Shown here: positions 54,606-63,291 of the stretch, one piece after another | How positions within the stretch are numbered: position 1 is the first letter of the stretch | Layout of the letters: each line of letters starts with the position of its first letter | Notes under the pieces: generated by a model | The model's database searches: none | Seen by the model: the letters and a program-made list of their open reading frames with translations, nothing else | What the model was told of the DNA's origin: nothing | Source of the DNA: Mycolicibacterium litorale | GTDB lineage: Bacteria > Actinomycetota > Actinomycetes > Mycobacteriales > Mycobacteriaceae | Direction: 5' to 3' | Length of the DNA: 64,000 nucleotides | Assembly: GCA_002007745.1 (NCBI GenBank) | Contig: CP019882.1 | Coordinates: forward strand, 6,039,713 to 6,103,712 | Program-made: the position numbers and the translations under genes

Positions 54606-55592
54606 ATGACCGCCAACCCCACCGTGCATGACGTCATCGTCATCGGATCAGGGCCCGCCGGCTACACCGCGGCCATCTACACCGCACGTGCCCAATTGCA
54701 GCCCCTGGTCTTCGAAGGCACCTCCTTCGGCGGCGCATTGATGACCACCACCGAGGTGGAGAACTTCCCCGGCTTCCGGTCGGGCATCACCGGTCCTGAG
54801 TTGATGGACGAGATGCGCGAGCAGGCCTTGCGCTTCGGCGCCGATCTGCGGATGGAAGACGTCGAAGAGGTCTCCCTGGACGGCCCCATCAAAAAGGTGG
54901 TGACCGGTGACGGCGAGACGCACCTCGCGCGCGCCGTCATCCTCGCGATGGGTGCAGCGGCGCGATACCTGGGTGTGCCCGGCGAGCAGGAGCTGCTCGG
55001 GCGCGGCGTCAGCGCCTGCGCGACCTGTGACGGTTTCTTCTTCAAGGAGCAGGACATCGCCGTGATCGGCGGCGGTGATTCGGCCATGGAGGAGGCCACC
55101 TTCCTGACCCGCTTCGCCCGCAGCGTGACCCTGGTGCATCGGCGCGACGACTTCCGGGCGTCCAAGATCATGCTGGAACGCGCCCGGGAGAACGAGAAGA
55201 TCCGGTTCCTGACCAACACCGCGGTCGACGCGGTGGAGGGTGACACCACGGTCACCGGACTGCGGGTGCACAACACGGTGACCGGCGAAGCGTCCACCCT
55301 GGCCGTGACCGGCGTGTTCGTCGCCATCGGCCATGATCCTCGGTCTCAGCTGGTCCGGGGAGCGGTGGACCTGGACCCGGAGGGCTACGTGCTGGTCCGC
55401 GGCCGGACCACCGCCACGTCGGTGGACGGCGTGTTCGCCGCCGGCGATCTGGTCGACCACACCTACCGCCAGGCCATCACCGCAGCCGGCATGGGCTGTT
55501 CGGCCGCGATCGACGCCGAACGCTGGCTGGCCGAGGCGCACGACTCCGGCACCACTGGAACCACCACCGAGATGATTGGAGCACAGCAATGA
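54606..55592 (+). CDS. trxB: Thioredoxin-disulfide reductase
   Basis: A 328-residue flavoprotein that reduces thioredoxin with NADPH. The FAD motif is DVIVIGSGPAGYTAAIYTARA. The redox centre is SACATCDGFFF (CATC) and the NADPH motif is IAVIGGGDSAMEEATFL. DGVFAAGDLVDHTYRQAITAAGMG is the C-terminal FAD-binding stretch. ATG 54606 starts MTANPTVHD with AGAAAGG upstream. The last bases overlap the trxA start (ATGA), so reductase and thioredoxin are made as a pair. A SigH-like promoter lies upstream. Confidence 0.96.
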   Translation: MTANPTVHDVIVIGSGPAGYTAAIYTARAQLQPLVFEGTSFGGALMTTTEVENFPGFRSGITGPELMDEMREQALRFGADLRMEDVEEVSLDGPIKKVVTGDGETHLARAVILAMGAAARYLGVPGEQELLGRGVSACATCDGFFFKEQDIAVIGGGDSAMEEATFLTRFARSVTLVHRRDDFRASKIMLERARENEKIRFLTNTAVDAVEGDTTVTGLRVHNTVTGEASTLAVTGVFVAIGHDPRSQLVRGAVDLDPEGYVLVRGRTTATSVDGVFAAGDLVDHTYRQAITAAGMGCSAAIDAERWLAEAHDSGTTGTTTEMIGAQQ

Positions 55593-55921
55593 CCGAGGGC
55601 GGCGCAACCGTAACGGTTTCGGACAACTCGTTCGCCGAAGACGTGCTATTGAGCGAAACCCCTGTGCTGGTGGACTTTTGGGCGACCTGGTGCGGTCCGT
55701 GCCGAATGGTCGCCCCGGTGCTCGAGGAGATCGCCACCGAGAAGGCGGGTGCGCTGCGGGTGGCCAAGCTCGACGTGGACGCCAATCCGGCGACCGCACG
55801 TGACTTCCAGGTGGTCTCGATTCCCACCATGATCTTGTTCAAGGGCGGACAGCCGGTGAAGCGGATCGTCGGCGCCAAGGGCAAGGCTGCCCTGCTCCGC
55901 GAGATCGCGGACGTCGTCTAG
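55589..55921 (+). CDS. trxA: Thioredoxin
   Basis: A 110-residue thioredoxin, the substrate of the adjacent reductase (called trxC in Mtb). The active site is LVDFWATWCGPCRMVAPVL (WCGPC). The cis-proline loop is FQVVSIPTMILFKGGQPV. It donates electrons to ribonucleotide reductase, peroxiredoxins and disulfide repair. The start overlaps the trxB stop by 4 bp. The next gene, cwlM, begins 178 bp later. No signal peptide. Confidence 0.96.
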   Translation: MTEGGATVTVSDNSFAEDVLLSETPVLVDFWATWCGPCRMVAPVLEEIATEKAGALRVAKLDVDANPATARDFQVVSIPTMILFKGGQPVKRIVGAKGKAALLREIADVV

Positions 55922-56099
55922 GTCCGACCACCGGCACGGCCCGTTGCCGTCGGACCGGCGGGACCGACACGTTTCCGTTACAGGCGGCTCGCCTGCCGTT
56001 TTCCGGAATGCGGCTGGCTTCTGAGAGAATGCTGCCTAGCCTGTGTGCAATCGTCAGCGCGTGGATAGCCTGCTGACCACGGTGATCGAGGGGCCCTGT

Positions 56100-57347
56100 A
56101 TGTCCAGTCTCAGCCACGGTGCCGGGAGCGACGCTTCCTGGCACCGGTCCGGCGGAGGTGATGTTCTGCGGCGTGGGGATCGCAGCACCGCGGTCGTCGA
56201 GATCAGGGCAACGCTGGCCACACTGGGCCTGCTGGACAACCCCGACGAGAACCTCACCACCGGACAGCACGTGGCAGCTGACCTGTTCGACGCCGAACTC
56301 GACGACGCGGTGCGGGCGTTTCAGCAGCGCCGGGGGCTGATCGTCGACGGGATCGTCGGCGAAGCCACCTACCGCGCGCTCAAGGAAGCCTCCTATCGGC
56401 TCGGTGCGCGCACGCTGCTGCACCAGTTCGGTGCCCCGATGTACGGCGACGACGTGGCCACGCTGCAGTCCAAACTCCAGGAACTCGGCTTCTACACCGC
56501 CCTGGTGGACGGTCACTTCGGCCTGCAGACCCACAACGCGCTGATGTCCTACCAGCGCGAGTACGGCTTGGCCGCCGACGGTATCTGTGGCCCAGAAACA
56601 TTGCGCTCCTTGTACTTTCTGGGTTCTCGTGTCACCGGCGGGTCGCTGCACGCGATCCGCGAGGAGGAACTCGTCCGCCGTTCCGGGCCACGCCTGTCGG
56701 GTAAACGGATCATCATCGACCCGGGCCGCGGCGGCAATGACCACGGTCTCATCACGCACGGCCCCGACGGACCGATCAGTGAAGCAGACATCTTGTGGGA
56801 CTTGGCAAGTCGGCTGGAAGGCCGGATGACCGCGATCGGTATGGAGACATTTCTGTCCCGCTCGGCCAGCCGCAGCCCGCTGGATGCCGAACGCGCCGCG
56901 ACGGCAAACACCGTGGGTGCGGACCTGATGATCAGCCTGCGCTGTGAGACTCAGCCCAGCCCGTCGGCCAACGGTGTCGCCTCGTTCTATTTCGGCAGTT
57001 CGCACGGTTCGGTGTCGACCATCGGCCGCAACCTCGCCGATTTCGTTCAGCGGGAAGTGGTGGCGCGCACCGGATTACGGGATTGCCGCACCCACGGTCG
57101 CACCTGGGACCTGCTGCGGCTGACTCGGATGCCCACGGTGCAGGTCGACGTCGGCTACATCACTAACCCGCGCGATCGCGCGATGCTGGTCACCGCCCAG
57201 ACTCGCGACTCCATCGCCGAAGGTATTCTCGCCGCGGTCAAGCGGCTCTACCTGCTGGGCAAGAATGACCGACCCACTGGCACGTTCACCTTCGCTGAAC
57301 TGCTCGCCCACGAGCTGTCCGTGGAGCAGGCCCGCGGGGCGTTCTGA
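56100..57347 (+). CDS. cwlM: CwlM, amidase-like regulator of peptidoglycan synthesis
   Basis: About 415 residues. Two peptidoglycan-binding domains (about residues 35-100 and 115-180: FDAELDDAVRAFQQRRGLIVDG and VDGHFGLQTHNALMSYQREYG) precede an N-acetylmuramoyl-L-alanine amidase fold (KRIIIDPGRGGNDHGLI, SLRCETQPSPSANGVASFYF, TVQVDVGYITNPRDR). In active amidases the first motif is DPGHGG; here His is Arg, so a zinc ligand is lost. This agrees with the known role of CwlM as a cytoplasmic, PknB-phosphorylated activator of MurA. No signal peptide is present. ATG 56100 fits the known start best; GTG 56043 is an alternative. Confidence 0.92.
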   Translation: MSSLSHGAGSDASWHRSGGGDVLRRGDRSTAVVEIRATLATLGLLDNPDENLTTGQHVAADLFDAELDDAVRAFQQRRGLIVDGIVGEATYRALKEASYRLGARTLLHQFGAPMYGDDVATLQSKLQELGFYTALVDGHFGLQTHNALMSYQREYGLAADGICGPETLRSLYFLGSRVTGGSLHAIREEELVRRSGPRLSGKRIIIDPGRGGNDHGLITHGPDGPISEADILWDLASRLEGRMTAIGMETFLSRSASRSPLDAERAATANTVGADLMISLRCETQPSPSANGVASFYFGSSHGSVSTIGRNLADFVQREVVARTGLRDCRTHGRTWDLLRLTRMPTVQVDVGYITNPRDRAMLVTAQTRDSIAEGILAAVKRLYLLGKNDRPTGTFTFAELLAHELSVEQARGAF

Positions 57348-57352
57348 GTCCG

Positions 57353-58084
57353 TTAGCCGCGGATCTCCGCGCCGGCACCGACCGGCTGCTGCAGTTGTGC
57401 GCTTTCGAGTAGTCGCTCGAGTGCGGCTTCCACTTCGGCCTTCCAGCCCAGTCCCTTGTCGAGCTCCAATCGCAGCCGCGGGAAGTACCGGTGTGGTGCC
57501 ACGACGGTGAAGCCGGCGTCCAACAGGAAGTCGGCTTCGATCATGCACTGGTCGAAGGAGCAGTCGCCGAGCACTTCGACGGCGGGCCGTAGTTCCGGAT
57601 CCACCGCGGCCGGGTCCAGCAATTCGGCCGCCTCCGCCGTCCGACCGAACGCCTCCAGGGCGCGCACGCCGCGGCGGACGAGTTCGGTGACCACGTGGGT
57701 CACCAGTGAGTGGGTGAGCCCCGCCCCCTGCCCGGGTTCGATTCCCATCGACGTCAAGAGAACGGCGTCGGCGCTGACCGGGCCGGTGGGAAAACGCTGC
57801 GCCCGCGGCACCGCTCGGGGCGGTGCGTACAGGATGTAACCCAGGCAGGAGTCCTCGCCGTCGGACTCCAGACCCTCGGCCGGCGTCGCGGCAGCGATCT
57901 GCCCGCAGGAACCCCATTCCAGCATGACCATGGACAGCCAGGCTTCCTTCTCGAATTCAGGATCGGGAAGGTAATCACCGGTGCCGAGGGTGGCGGGATC
58001 GACTTCCCAGAACACACACCGTCGTGCGTGCTTGGGAAGTTGCTCGAACGCCTCGAGCCGCAGCGGCATGATGCGAACGGACAC
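57353..58084 (-). CDS. GNAT-like acetyltransferase-fold protein (Mtb Rv3916c-like)
   Basis: A 243-residue protein conserved next to parB in mycobacteria. It starts MSVRIMPLRLEAFEQLPKHARRCVFWEVDP. The central part (SCLGYILYAPP, LLTSMGIEPGQGAGLTHSLV, VRRGVRALEAFG) follows the GNAT fold, though the acetyl-CoA loop (Q/RxxGxG/A) is degenerate (QGAGLTH). FDQCMIEADFLLDAGFTVVAPHRYFPRLRLEL gives the last strand. The target is unknown. It lies on the same strand as parB, 228 bp apart, and converges with cwlM. That spacer shows no further gene. Confidence 0.78.
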   Translation of the reverse strand: MSVRIMPLRLEAFEQLPKHARRCVFWEVDPATLGTGDYLPDPEFEKEAWLSMVMLEWGSCGQIAAATPAEGLESDGEDSCLGYILYAPPRAVPRAQRFPTGPVSADAVLLTSMGIEPGQGAGLTHSLVTHVVTELVRRGVRALEAFGRTAEAAELLDPAAVDPELRPAVEVLGDCSFDQCMIEADFLLDAGFTVVAPHRYFPRLRLELDKGLGWKAEVEAALERLLESAQLQQPVGAGAEIRG

Positions 58085-58312
58085 TAGTCTCCCTGGCTTT
58101 CACACAGTGCGGACGAGCACAACAGCCCCTCCAGGATAGGAGAGCTGCGCGGTACCCTGCCAGTACCGGTCGGGCAACTGACAGCCGGACGGCGTCCACG
58201 CGAATGATTCTGGCACACTGGACAATTCCTGGTTCTCGGGATTCTGCAGCGAACATCATCCGGCGATGGTGTCACTGTGACGTAACTAGCCGGTGTCCTC
58301 GGTCGCGGGATT

Positions 58313-59284
58313 TCAGCCGGTCTGGCCGTCCATCATGCCCACGATGCGTTGCAGATCATCCACCGAGCCGAATTCGACGACGATCTTCCCCTTGCGCTTG
58401 CCCAGACTCACCGTCACCCGGGTATCGAAGGTGCTCGACAACCGCTCGGCCACATCCTGCAGCCCCGGCATCTGGATCGGCTTACGTCGGGGCTGATTCG
58501 GCGTCTTCGTCTCGCTGCGGTTCGCCAGAGTCACTGCCTCTTCGGTGGCCCGCACCGACAACCCTTCGGCCACGATCCGCGCCGCCAGCTCCTCCTGCGC
58601 CTCGGCGCCGGCCTCCAGGGACAGCAGGGCGCGGGCATGTCCGGCCGACAGGACGCCGGCAGCCACCCGTCGTTGCACCGCGATCGGCAGGCGCAGCAGT
58701 CGAATCATGTTGGTGATCACTGGGCGCGACCGCCCGATCCGGGAAGCGAGTTCATCGTGGGTGACCCCGAACTCGTCCAGCAGTTGCTGGTAGGCCGCCG
58801 CCTCTTCCAATGGGTTGAGCTGCACCCGGTGGATGTTCTCCAGCAGAGCGTCGCGGAGCAGATTGTCTTCAGCCGTCTCGCGCACGATGGCCGGAATGGT
58901 CGCCAGTCCGGCCTCTTGGGCGGCGCGCCAGCGGCGCTCCCCCATCACCAACTGGTACCGGATCGGCGCCCCCGGCGCGGCGTCCGGGACGGCGCGCACC
59001 ACGATCGGCTGCATCAAGCCGAATTCACGGATCGAATGCACCAACTCGGCGAGCGCCTCTTCATCGAAGACCTGGCGCGGTTGGCGCGGGTTCGGTTCGA
59101 TGGCCGAGGGGTCGATTTCGCGGTAGACCGCACCCACGGCATCGGCGTCGATAGCCACTCCCCCGATCACCACGTCGGCGGCGGCGTCCCCCATCCGGGG
59201 CCCGCCCTCGGCCGGCCCGGTCGGGATCAGTGAAGCCAGACCACGGCCGAGTCCACCCTTGCCGCGACGCGATGCCTGTGTCAT
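58313..59284 (-). CDS. parB: Chromosome partitioning protein ParB
   Basis: A 323-residue CTPase/DNA-binding protein that loads on parS and organises the origin region for segregation. The N-terminal domain has IEPNPRQPRQVFDEEALAEL, and QLVMGERRWRAAQEAGLATI is the GERRxRA CTP-binding box. The HTH domain has LLDEFGVTHDELASRIGRSRPVITN. The C-terminal dimer domain ends KIVVEFGSVDDLQRIVGMM. The start ATG at 59284 overlaps the parA stop (ATGA). Two parS sites lie upstream at 60178 and 60919. Confidence 0.96.
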   Translation of the reverse strand: MTQASRRGKGGLGRGLASLIPTGPAEGGPRMGDAAADVVIGGVAIDADAVGAVYREIDPSAIEPNPRQPRQVFDEEALAELVHSIREFGLMQPIVVRAVPDAAPGAPIRYQLVMGERRWRAAQEAGLATIPAIVRETAEDNLLRDALLENIHRVQLNPLEEAAAYQQLLDEFGVTHDELASRIGRSRPVITNMIRLLRLPIAVQRRVAAGVLSAGHARALLSLEAGAEAQEELAARIVAEGLSVRATEEAVTLANRSETKTPNQPRRKPIQMPGLQDVAERLSSTFDTRVTVSLGKRKGKIVVEFGSVDDLQRIVGMMDGQTG

Positions 59285-60237
59285 GACTGTGCCTCCACTG
59301 GTGCTGGGGTGGCCCGTTGGGCGAGCTCTCGACTGGCATCGAGGTAACTCAGTGCCCCTCGCGAGCCGGGGTCGTAATCGATGATCGTCATGCTGTAGCC
59401 GGGCGCCTCGGAGACTTTGACGCTCCGCGGAATCACGGTGCGCAGGACCTTGTCGCCGAAGAATCTCCGCACCTCGACCGCTACCTGGTCCGCCAGCTTG
59501 GTCCGGCCGTCGTACATCGTCAGGATGACGGTGGACACGGTCAGCTGCGGGTTGAGGTGCGCACGCACCATCTCGATGTTGTTCATCAATTGCGAGACAC
59601 CCTCGAGGGCGTAGTACTCGCACTGGATGGGGATCAACACTTCCGGGGCGGCGACGAGTGCGTTGATGGTGAGCAGCCCCAGTGATGGCGGGCAGTCAAT
59701 GAAGACGTAGTCGAAGTCGGATTGATCGAGTGCGGCGAGCGCGGTACGCAACCGGTTCTCCCGGGCCACCATGCTGACGAGTTCGATCTCGGCACCAGCC
59801 AGGTCGATCGTGGCAGGGACACAGAACAGGCGATCACTGTGCGGACTCTGACGGATGGCGTCCTGCAGGGGGATCTCACCCAACAGGACCTCATACGACG
59901 ACGGTGTGCCCGAATGGCGATCGGAGATACCCAGGGCGGTGCTGGCGTTGCCTTGCGGATCGAGATCGATCACCAAGGTCTTCAAGCCCTGGACCGCGAG
60001 GGCAGCCGCAAGATTTACCGCGGTCGTCGTCTTGCCGACGCCACCCTTCTGATTGGCGACGGTGAAGATCCGCCGGTGCCCTGGCCGTGGCAATTGGCCG
60101 GCGACGGTGTGGAGGACTTGCATCGCACGCTGAGCGGCGGCACCGATCGGGGTGTCGAACTCGTCCGGCGCCTGCCATGTTTCACGTGAAACATCGGCGC
60201 TACCCGACGAGCTCTCCGGGTTGACTGGGACAGTCAT
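59281..60237 (-). CDS. parA: Chromosome partitioning ATPase ParA
   Basis: A 318-residue Walker-type ATPase. The deviant Walker A is FTVANQKGGVGKTTTAVNLA, then LVIDLDPQGNASTALG, and YVFIDCPPSLGLLTINAL is Walker B. About 60 residues precede the core and include SADVSRETWQ, encoded by a parS site, so the coding sequence contains its own partner site. It drives origin segregation with ParB and in mycobacteria interacts with the polar protein Wag31. ATG 60237 lies inside the upstream rsmG gene (38-bp overlap). Confidence 0.95.
   Translation of the reverse strand: MTVPVNPESSSGSADVSRETWQAPDEFDTPIGAAAQRAMQVLHTVAGQLPRPGHRRIFTVANQKGGVGKTTTAVNLAAALAVQGLKTLVIDLDPQGNASTALGISDRHSGTPSSYEVLLGEIPLQDAIRQSPHSDRLFCVPATIDLAGAEIELVSMVARENRLRTALAALDQSDFDYVFIDCPPSLGLLTINALVAAPEVLIPIQCEYYALEGVSQLMNNIEMVRAHLNPQLTVSTVILTMYDGRTKLADQVAVEVRRFFGDKVLRTVIPRSVKVSEAPGYSMTIIDYDPGSRGALSYLDASRELAQRATPAPVEAQS
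60178..60193. promoter_or_regulatory. parS centromere site (in parA)
   Basis: TGTTTCACGTGAAACA, a perfect match to the conserved 16-bp parS palindrome bound by ParB. It lies within the first codons of parA (reading Val-Ser-Arg-Glu-Thr). Confidence 0.95.
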
Positions 60238-60937
60238 GGTCCTCTTCTCTCCGACGTTCGCATGGGGCGCCGGCGACCCGGTGCGCGCTCCCCCGCACCG
60301 CGATCACCACGGTGGTCGGCGGATCCAAATACGTCACGCCACATCTCACCACCCTGACATCGGTTGCGCCTAACGATGCCATCCCGCGCCGCCCTTCGGC
60401 TACCTCTTCCTCGGCACGCTCACCCTTCAGGGCCAGCATGCGGCCGCCGGGCCGCAGGAGCGGCAGACTCCACCGCGACAACTTGTCGAGTGAAGCGACC
60501 GCGCGCGACACCACCACGTCGGCACCGCCTGCCTGCTCCCGGACTTCCGGCTCCTCCGCACGACCCCGTACGACGGCGACATCAACGCCGAGCGCGGCCA
60601 CCGTCTGCTCCAGGAACTCGGTGCGTCGCAGCATCGGCTCGATGAGGACCACCCGGAGATCGGGTCGCGCGATCGCGATCGGCAGGCCGGGTAGGCCTGC
60701 ACCGCTGCCGATATCGGCCACCGTCGCATCCGGCTCGATCAGCTCGGCGATGGCGGCGCTGTTGAGGATGTGCCGGTCCCAGATCCGATCAACCTCTCGA
60801 GGACCGATCAGTCCTCGTTTGACACCGGCACCAGCCAATGCTTCGGCGTACTGGCACGCGAGGCCCACCCGATCGCCAAAGACAGCTTCGGCTGCCGCCG
60901 GTGGTGGTGGTGCGGCCCCATGTTTCACGTGAAACAT
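60200..60937 (-). CDS. rsmG: 16S rRNA (guanine-N7) methyltransferase RsmG
   Basis: A 245-residue SAM-dependent methyltransferase that modifies G527 (E. coli numbering) of 16S rRNA; its loss gives low-level streptomycin resistance. VADIGSGAGLPGLPIAIARPDLRVVLIEPMLRR is the SAM-binding region. VDRIWDRHILNSAAIAELI and VSRAVASLDKLSRWSLPLL are family segments. The first six codons (MFHVKH) are written by a parS site. The end overlaps parA by 38 bp, and the last 30 residues are a basic tail beyond the usual fold. It is also called gid/gidB. Confidence 0.95.
   Translation of the reverse strand: MFHVKHGAAPPPPAAAEAVFGDRVGLACQYAEALAGAGVKRGLIGPREVDRIWDRHILNSAAIAELIEPDATVADIGSGAGLPGLPIAIARPDLRVVLIEPMLRRTEFLEQTVAALGVDVAVVRGRAEEPEVREQAGGADVVVSRAVASLDKLSRWSLPLLRPGGRMLALKGERAEEEVAEGRRGMASLGATDVRVVRCGVTYLDPPTTVVIAVRGSAHRVAGAPCERRREEDHDCPSQPGELVG
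60919..60934. promoter_or_regulatory. parS centromere site (at rsmG start)
   Basis: TGTTTCACGTGAAACA, identical to the site at 60178. It covers the second to sixth codons of rsmG, 726 bp from the first site. The two mark the ParB-loading region next to oriC. Confidence 0.95.
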
Positions 60938-60983
60938 CCTCCGCTCATCGGAAGCCGGGCTACCGAACTACATCTGTGTAACT

Positions 60984-61511
60984 TCAGTCCTTCAGGACCA
61001 CGACGCGGCGTGCGGGTTCGACACCTTCGCTCTCGCTGTGCACGCCTTGGACTCCGGCGACCGCGTCGTGAACGATCTTGCGCTCGAATGGTGTCATCGG
61101 CGCGAGCTCCTCGCGCTCACCGGTCTCGACTACCCGCCGCGCGACCTTGTCGCCCAGAGCGCTCAGCTCCTCGCGGCGACGCCGGCGCCAGTTGGCGATG
61201 TCGAGCATCAGCCGGCTGCGCTCACCGGTCTTCTGGTGCACGGCGAGCCGGGTCAGCTCCTGCAGTGCGTCGAGGACCTCACCCTTGCGCCCGACGAGCT
61301 TGCTCAGATCGTCGCCGCCATCGATGCTGACGATCGCTCGATTGCCCTCGACGTCGAGATCAATATCCCCGTCGAAGTCCAACAGATCGAGCAGCTCTTC
61401 CAGATAGTCGCCGGCGATCTCCCCTTCGGCGACCAGGCGCTCCTCCAGATCGTCACCCTTGACCACCGGAGCGTCGGCGTCGGTCAGTTCCGTGGTGTCG
61501 GCATCCGCCAT
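60984..61511 (-). CDS. jag: Jag/KhpB-like R3H and KH domain RNA-binding protein
   Basis: A 175-residue protein encoded right after yidC, as in most Gram-positive bacteria. An acidic N-terminus (residues 1-60) replaces the Jag-N domain. The KH-like part is IVSIDGGDDLSKLVGRKGEVLDALQELTRLA and the R3H domain is LGDKVARRVVETGEREELAPMTPFERKIVHDAV. KhpB proteins pair with KhpA and bind RNA to influence cell division and growth. The ATG at 61511 was chosen because it starts the acidic leader and follows AGGGAGAG. Mtb ortholog Rv3920c. Confidence 0.9.
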   Translation of the reverse strand: MADADTTELTDADAPVVKGDDLEERLVAEGEIAGDYLEELLDLLDFDGDIDLDVEGNRAIVSIDGGDDLSKLVGRKGEVLDALQELTRLAVHQKTGERSRLMLDIANWRRRRREELSALGDKVARRVVETGEREELAPMTPFERKIVHDAVAGVQGVHSESEGVEPARRVVVLKD

Positions 61512-61545
61512 GTGTCTCTCCCTCTTCCACCGGAGCGATCTCCGG

Positions 61546-62616
61546 TCAACGCTTACGTTTCTTGGGCCGTGCGCCTGGCCGCGGTGTGCGATTGGCCGTG
61601 CCACCATCGGCGGGCTTCGCGGCATCTGCATCCGATCCGGTGTCGGCCGGCGCGGTCTCGCTTTCGTCTGCGGCTGCCCCATTGGTACTGCCGGGCGCGG
61701 CCTTCTTGGGCTTGGTGGGCTTGACCCCGGGCGCCGGCGCGTTGGCCGACCGGCGGGCCAAAGCCTCTTCCCTCTTCGCCTCTTCTTCCTTCTCGATCTT
61801 GCCGAACACATAGTGCTGCTGGCCGAAGGTCCAGATGTTGTTCGACACCCAGTAGATGATGATGGCGATCGGCAGGAACGGGCCGCCGACGACCACACCG
61901 AGCGGGAAGACGTAGAGCGCGAGTTTGTTCATCATCGCGGTCTGCGGGTTGGCTGCGGCTTCTGGGCTCTGCCGCGCCACCGAGGCTCGGCTGTTGAAGT
62001 ACGTGGCGATACCGGCCAACAGCATCAGCGGTAGCGACACCGCGATCACGGCAGGCCGGCTGAATTCGGTGAACGCGTCCAGGCCACGAGACTGCGTCAT
62101 GAACGCGCCGATCGGTGCGCCGAAGAGATTCGCGTCCAGGAAGTGCCCGACGTCGGTCGCGCTGAACACGTAGTTGCCCAACGAGCGGTTCAGTTCCGGC
62201 GACAACTGCGGCTGACCGAAGCCGCCCTGCGTGCGGTTGAACGACCGGAGCACGTGATAGAGGCCCAGGAACACCGGGATCTGGGCCAGCATGGGCAGGC
62301 AGCCGAGGATCGGGTTGAACCCGTGTTCGCGCTGCAACTTCTGCATCTCCAGCGCCATCCGCTGACGGTCCTTGCCGTACTTCTTCTGCAGCGCCTTGAT
62401 CTGCGGCTGGAGTTCCTGCATCTGGCGCGTGGTACGGATCTGCCGGACGAACGGCTTGTAGAGCAATGCACGCAGGCTGAACACCAGGAACATCACCGAC
62501 AGCGCCCAGGCGAAGAAGTTCGACGGGCCCAGGATCGCTGCGAACAGCTTGTACCAGAGCCACATGATGCCCGAGACCGGGTAATAGATGACGTCGAGGC
62601 TGAACCAATTAAACAT
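61546..62616 (-). CDS. yidC: Membrane protein insertase YidC
   Basis: A 356-residue Oxa1/YidC insertase. It starts MFNWFSLDVIYYPVSGIMWLWYKLF. The five-helix core has LRALLYKPFVRQIRTTRQMQELQPQIKALQKKYGKDRQRM (the cytosolic hairpin) and GCLPMLAQIPVFLGLYHVL. IAIIIYWVSNNIWTFGQQH is the last span. The C-terminal 80 residues are charged and Pro/Ala-rich, ending in RPKKRKR. ATG 62616 was chosen because it begins the first hydrophobic part directly. It overlaps the yidD end by 8 bp; jag follows. Confidence 0.95.
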   Translation of the reverse strand: MFNWFSLDVIYYPVSGIMWLWYKLFAAILGPSNFFAWALSVMFLVFSLRALLYKPFVRQIRTTRQMQELQPQIKALQKKYGKDRQRMALEMQKLQREHGFNPILGCLPMLAQIPVFLGLYHVLRSFNRTQGGFGQPQLSPELNRSLGNYVFSATDVGHFLDANLFGAPIGAFMTQSRGLDAFTEFSRPAVIAVSLPLMLLAGIATYFNSRASVARQSPEAAANPQTAMMNKLALYVFPLGVVVGGPFLPIAIIIYWVSNNIWTFGQQHYVFGKIEKEEEAKREEALARRSANAPAPGVKPTKPKKAAPGSTNGAAADESETAPADTGSDADAAKPADGGTANRTPRPGARPKKRKR

Positions 62617-62926
62617 GCGTGCTGCTCCTACCGTCATGGTCAAGATTGGTCCCGGGCACCTGCGGGCACCGCTCGGGTATTGGGTCCCATCCTCCCCGAT
62701 GCCACGGCCCGCACTTTCCGAGTCGCACGATGGCGAGCCAGCTGCCCCGGATCAACCCGTACTCGGTCAGTGCGTCCACGGAGTACTGGCTGCACGTCGG
62801 CGTAAACCGACAGGTCGGCAGTCGCAGCGGCGAGATGGTGTGTCGATAGAGCTCGACGAGGAAGATGAGCGCACGAACGGGCGCGGTGCGGATCCGGAAC
62901 CGGACATCCGAGCTCGCGGCCGTCAC
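62609..62926 (-). CDS. yidD: Membrane protein insertion efficiency factor YidD
   Basis: A 105-residue YidD (DUF37). The family signature FLVELYRHTISPLRLPTCRFTPTCSQYSVDAL is complete, including the three conserved cysteines and the amphipathic N-terminal helix (VRALIFLVELYR). GPWHRGGWDPIP follows, close to the usual end. YidD assists YidC during membrane protein insertion. The GTG start at 62926 overlaps the rnpA stop (GTGA), and the last bases overlap the yidC start, so rnpA-yidD-yidC are translated in a chain. Confidence 0.94.
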   Translation of the reverse strand: MTAASSDVRFRIRTAPVRALIFLVELYRHTISPLRLPTCRFTPTCSQYSVDALTEYGLIRGSWLAIVRLGKCGPWHRGGWDPIPERCPQVPGTNLDHDGRSSTHV

Positions 62927-63273
62927 CGCCGTTTGTCCATCAGTTCATGGGTGCGACGAAGTCCCGATCGCAACTGCTGCTCCAATCGCGCCGAGATGGC
63001 GGTGCGGCTGCTGGGCAGAGCCCGGATCACAATCCGCTCTTCAGGCTCGAGGTCGGGCAGCACGGCGCGCGCCACATGACGAAGCCGCCGGGCGACCCGG
63101 TGACGCTGCACCGCGGTCCCCACAGACTTGCCGACGACGAGGCCGATCCGCGGTCCGCCGTCGGTCTCGCGTCGAGCGTGCACAACAATGTCGGGCTGCG
63201 CCGCCCGTACCCCGTGCTTGACCGTGGCGCCGAACTCCGCAGACCGTGTCATCCGGTACTGGGCCGGCAGCAC
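62923..63273 (-). CDS. rnpA: Ribonuclease P protein component
   Basis: A 116-residue basic protein that binds the RNase P RNA for tRNA 5'-end processing. It starts MLPAQYRMTRSAEFGATVKHG, and VGKSVGTAVQRHRVARRLRHV contains the RNR-like motif with arginines contacting the P RNA (here QRHRVARR). The end (DKRR) is followed at once by yidD with a 4-bp overlap. The GTG start lies 18 bp after the rpmH stop. The order rpmH-rnpA-yidD-yidC next to dnaA is conserved through most bacteria. Confidence 0.95.
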   Translation of the reverse strand: MLPAQYRMTRSAEFGATVKHGVRAAQPDIVVHARRETDGGPRIGLVVGKSVGTAVQRHRVARRLRHVARAVLPDLEPEERIVIRALPSSRTAISARLEQQLRSGLRRTHELMDKRR

Positions 63274-63291
63274 GCCGCGTGATCCTGTGGA

